Origin: JAXLQL01 sp046331625
Lineage (GTDB): Bacteria; Acidobacteriota; Terriglobia; Bryobacterales; Bryobacteraceae
Assembly: GCA_046331625.1 (NCBI GenBank)
Contig: JAXLQL010000050.1
Location: forward strand, 1 to 32,828
Reading direction: 5' to 3'
DNA length: 32,828 nucleotides
Below are positions 31,583 to 32,828 of the stretch, piece after piece; the stretch's first letter is position 1; every line of letters starts with the position of its first letter. Below the pieces are notes generated by a model, which saw only the letters and a program-made list of their open reading frames with translations, searched no databases and was not told the DNA's origin. Both the position numbers and the translations under genes were made by a program.

Positions 31583-32710
31583 TCAAGCGCCGGCCGATTT
31601 CGTCATCGCTTGTTGCCCAGACGGAGCGTCTTGTCCCGTGGCCGGCGCGGGTTGTTGCGTGGCTGGGGTGGCCTGGGGCACGACCGGTGGAGCTTGAGCT
31701 CCCTGCGTGGATGGCTTTGACCCTTCCGCTTCGGGCAACCGATCCTTCAAGTCCGGAGGCGTTGCCGTACGGAATAGCGTCGAGAACGTCTCGTCGAGCT
31801 TGTTCGTAGCTTGCTTGGTGAACATCCCCACCATGGCGCTCACGGCCGCGAATCCGTAAGGGTTCACGCTCGATGAGTCGGAGACGCCGCTCAAAAAGCC
31901 GCCGCGAAAAACTAGGTAGAACACCAGAGCCAAGCCGGCGCCGATGCCGGGCATCATGAGATACCAGGCCGTCCAACTGGCCTTGAACGACTCATTGCCC
32001 AGATAGCTGACAAACGACTTGGCGCTGTAGACGAAGGCGCCAAGAGCGCCACTGAGCAGCACGATCCAGATCAGAGCCATGTCCCGGCTGAGCGATCCGA
32101 AAACGGGCACATTCACTGGACTCGCACCCGCCGCGCCGAGCGGCGAAATGAGCTGTGCAATTGCCAGTGTCAGCGCGAAAATCAGCATCAAATACGCCCC
32201 GAGACTCGCTCGAATCCACCAGGCTGGCTGGGGCGGGATGAGGCTGATCGTCGCCTCTGCGCCGTCGCCGCCGCGCCCGGCGGCGATAATCCGAACTGTG
32301 CGCCCCTGCTTGATCTCGACTGGAGCGGTGTAGCGCCCTTTGTCAAAGGTTCCCAACTCGGGCGAGATCGTCCAGACCAAACTCGGCGCTTCGACGCCGC
32401 CGATCAATGCCCGAAACGTCTGTGTTTCCGCTCCTCGAAGGGTGACTCGATCGGGAATGATCTTCAGGGCCGATGGACTCAACGTAACGCTTGCTTCCCC
32501 CGAGTCATCGTTGAGAGCTGCGCTTACTTTGAGTTCGGCAAGCTGGGAAACTGCGGGCGGTGCAGTGCAGACACCGTTCGAATCAATACTTGCCAATGCC
32601 GGAGAAATGGACCACGTAGGCTTGACGGCCGCGCCATTCTGATCAGTGGCGCTGAAGGCCTGAGTCTGCCCTGCGGCGAGGGAGACTTTGGGAGGACTGA
32701 TGGTCAGCAT
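31583..32710 (-). CDS. membrane protein with N-terminal Ig-like domains
   Basis: 375 residues from the ATG at 32710, chosen because CAGGAGG stands seven bases upstream. Two Ig-like (BIG2-type) repeats fill residues 1-165: VSLAAGQTQAFSATDQNG .. TWSISP and VTLRGAETQTFRALIGG .. VWTISPELGTFDKGRYTAP. Four hydrophobic helices follow: LGAYLMLIFALTLAIAQLI, MALIWIVLLSGALGAFVYS, AWYLMMPGIGAGLALVFYL, and a weaker one in NPYGFAAVSAMVGMF. The C-terminus is low complexity, rich in Pro, Gln and Ala. There is no signal peptide, so the Ig part may be cytoplasmic or exported by the first helix. Function unknown. Confidence 0.8.
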   Translation of the reverse strand: MLTISPPKVSLAAGQTQAFSATDQNGAAVKPTWSISPALASIDSNGVCTAPPAVSQLAELKVSAALNDDSGEASVTLSPSALKIIPDRVTLRGAETQTFRALIGGVEAPSLVWTISPELGTFDKGRYTAPVEIKQGRTVRIIAAGRGGDGAEATISLIPPQPAWWIRASLGAYLMLIFALTLAIAQLISPLGAAGASPVNVPVFGSLSRDMALIWIVLLSGALGAFVYSAKSFVSYLGNESFKASWTAWYLMMPGIGAGLALVFYLVFRGGFLSGVSDSSSVNPYGFAAVSAMVGMFTKQATNKLDETFSTLFRTATPPDLKDRLPEAEGSKPSTQGAQAPPVVPQATPATQQPAPATGQDAPSGQQAMTKSAGA

Positions 32711-32768
32711 GATTGACCTCCTGTACTCCAACAAGGACGGCGATGAGCCGCCGATTCATTCTAGTGTA

Positions 32769-32791
32769 CTGTCCGTGAAATGACTGGACAG
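32769..32791. promoter_or_regulatory. short inverted repeat upstream of Ig-membrane gene
   Basis: CTGTCC - 11 bases - GGACAG lies 59 bases before the start codon at 32710, within the likely promoter region. It could be an operator; the arms are only six bases and may be chance. Confidence 0.3.
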
Positions 32792-32828
32792 CTACTGTTG
32801 CTTCTTCTTCCTGGTCCTAGGGAGCGTG

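Noticed and set aside
1..32828. CRISPR array, tRNA, rRNA, insertion-sequence ends
   Set aside because: No regularly spaced repeats, cloverleaf or rRNA-like stretch, transposase motif, or paired terminal inverted repeats with target duplications were seen by eye.

Overview
The window is GC-rich bacterial DNA that most resembles an acidobacterium of the Solibacter/Bryobacter type. This placement is an inference from gene content: a very long TonB-dependent receptor with an N-terminal carboxypeptidase-regulatory domain, a Tat-exported DUF1552 protein beside an ankyrin gene, a multiheme TPR cytochrome, and many secreted beta-propeller and Ig-like proteins. I see no rRNA, tRNA, CRISPR array or recognisable insertion sequence.

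Layout. 1-3617: an exported metallo-beta-lactamase-fold hydrolase (cut by the window edge), a small exported protein with an Sm-like segment, and two translationally coupled secreted proteins (beta-propeller, then Ig-like). 3672-7070: a tightly overlapping three-gene minus-strand operon encoding a protein with a PD-(D/E)XK-like motif, a MoxR-type AAA+ ATPase and a 610-residue protein of unknown function. 7092-7507: a HicA/HicB toxin-antitoxin pair, divergent from that operon with only 21 bases between start codons. 7528-9050: a minus-strand cassette in which a nuclease-like protein sits between two genes that share an unfamiliar repeat ending in PKDMQ(E/D)G; one of these copies is frameshifted. 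Together 3672-9050 looks like an accessory conflict/defence island and is the best candidate here for something undescribed.

9143-15749: DUF1552 protein, an ankyrin-repeat gene destroyed by many frameshifts, then the TonB-dependent receptor with a promoter and a good rho-independent terminator. 15754-19850: seven-heme TPR cytochrome and formate-tetrahydrofolate ligase (fhs). 20325-23691: exported WD40/TolB-like propeller, DUF302 protein, a broken DinB gene, and a coupled pair of FmdB zinc ribbon and secreted protein. 23780-28004: an apparent operon of DUF4331, DUF4198 and CocE/NonD hydrolase genes. 28005-28959: no intact gene, but the remains of what looks like a polymorphic-toxin C-terminal domain. 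28960-32710: a DUF3828-like exported protein, a small membrane protein, an intact DinB protein coupled to L-2-hydroxyglutarate oxidase (lhgO), and a membrane protein with Ig-like domains.

Most metabolic and surface genes are intact, while four accessory loci (7528-7720, 10486-11780, 22089-22555, 28406-28709) carry frameshifts or internal stops. This suggests real gene decay rather than uniform sequencing error, although an assembly problem cannot be excluded from the sequence alone.
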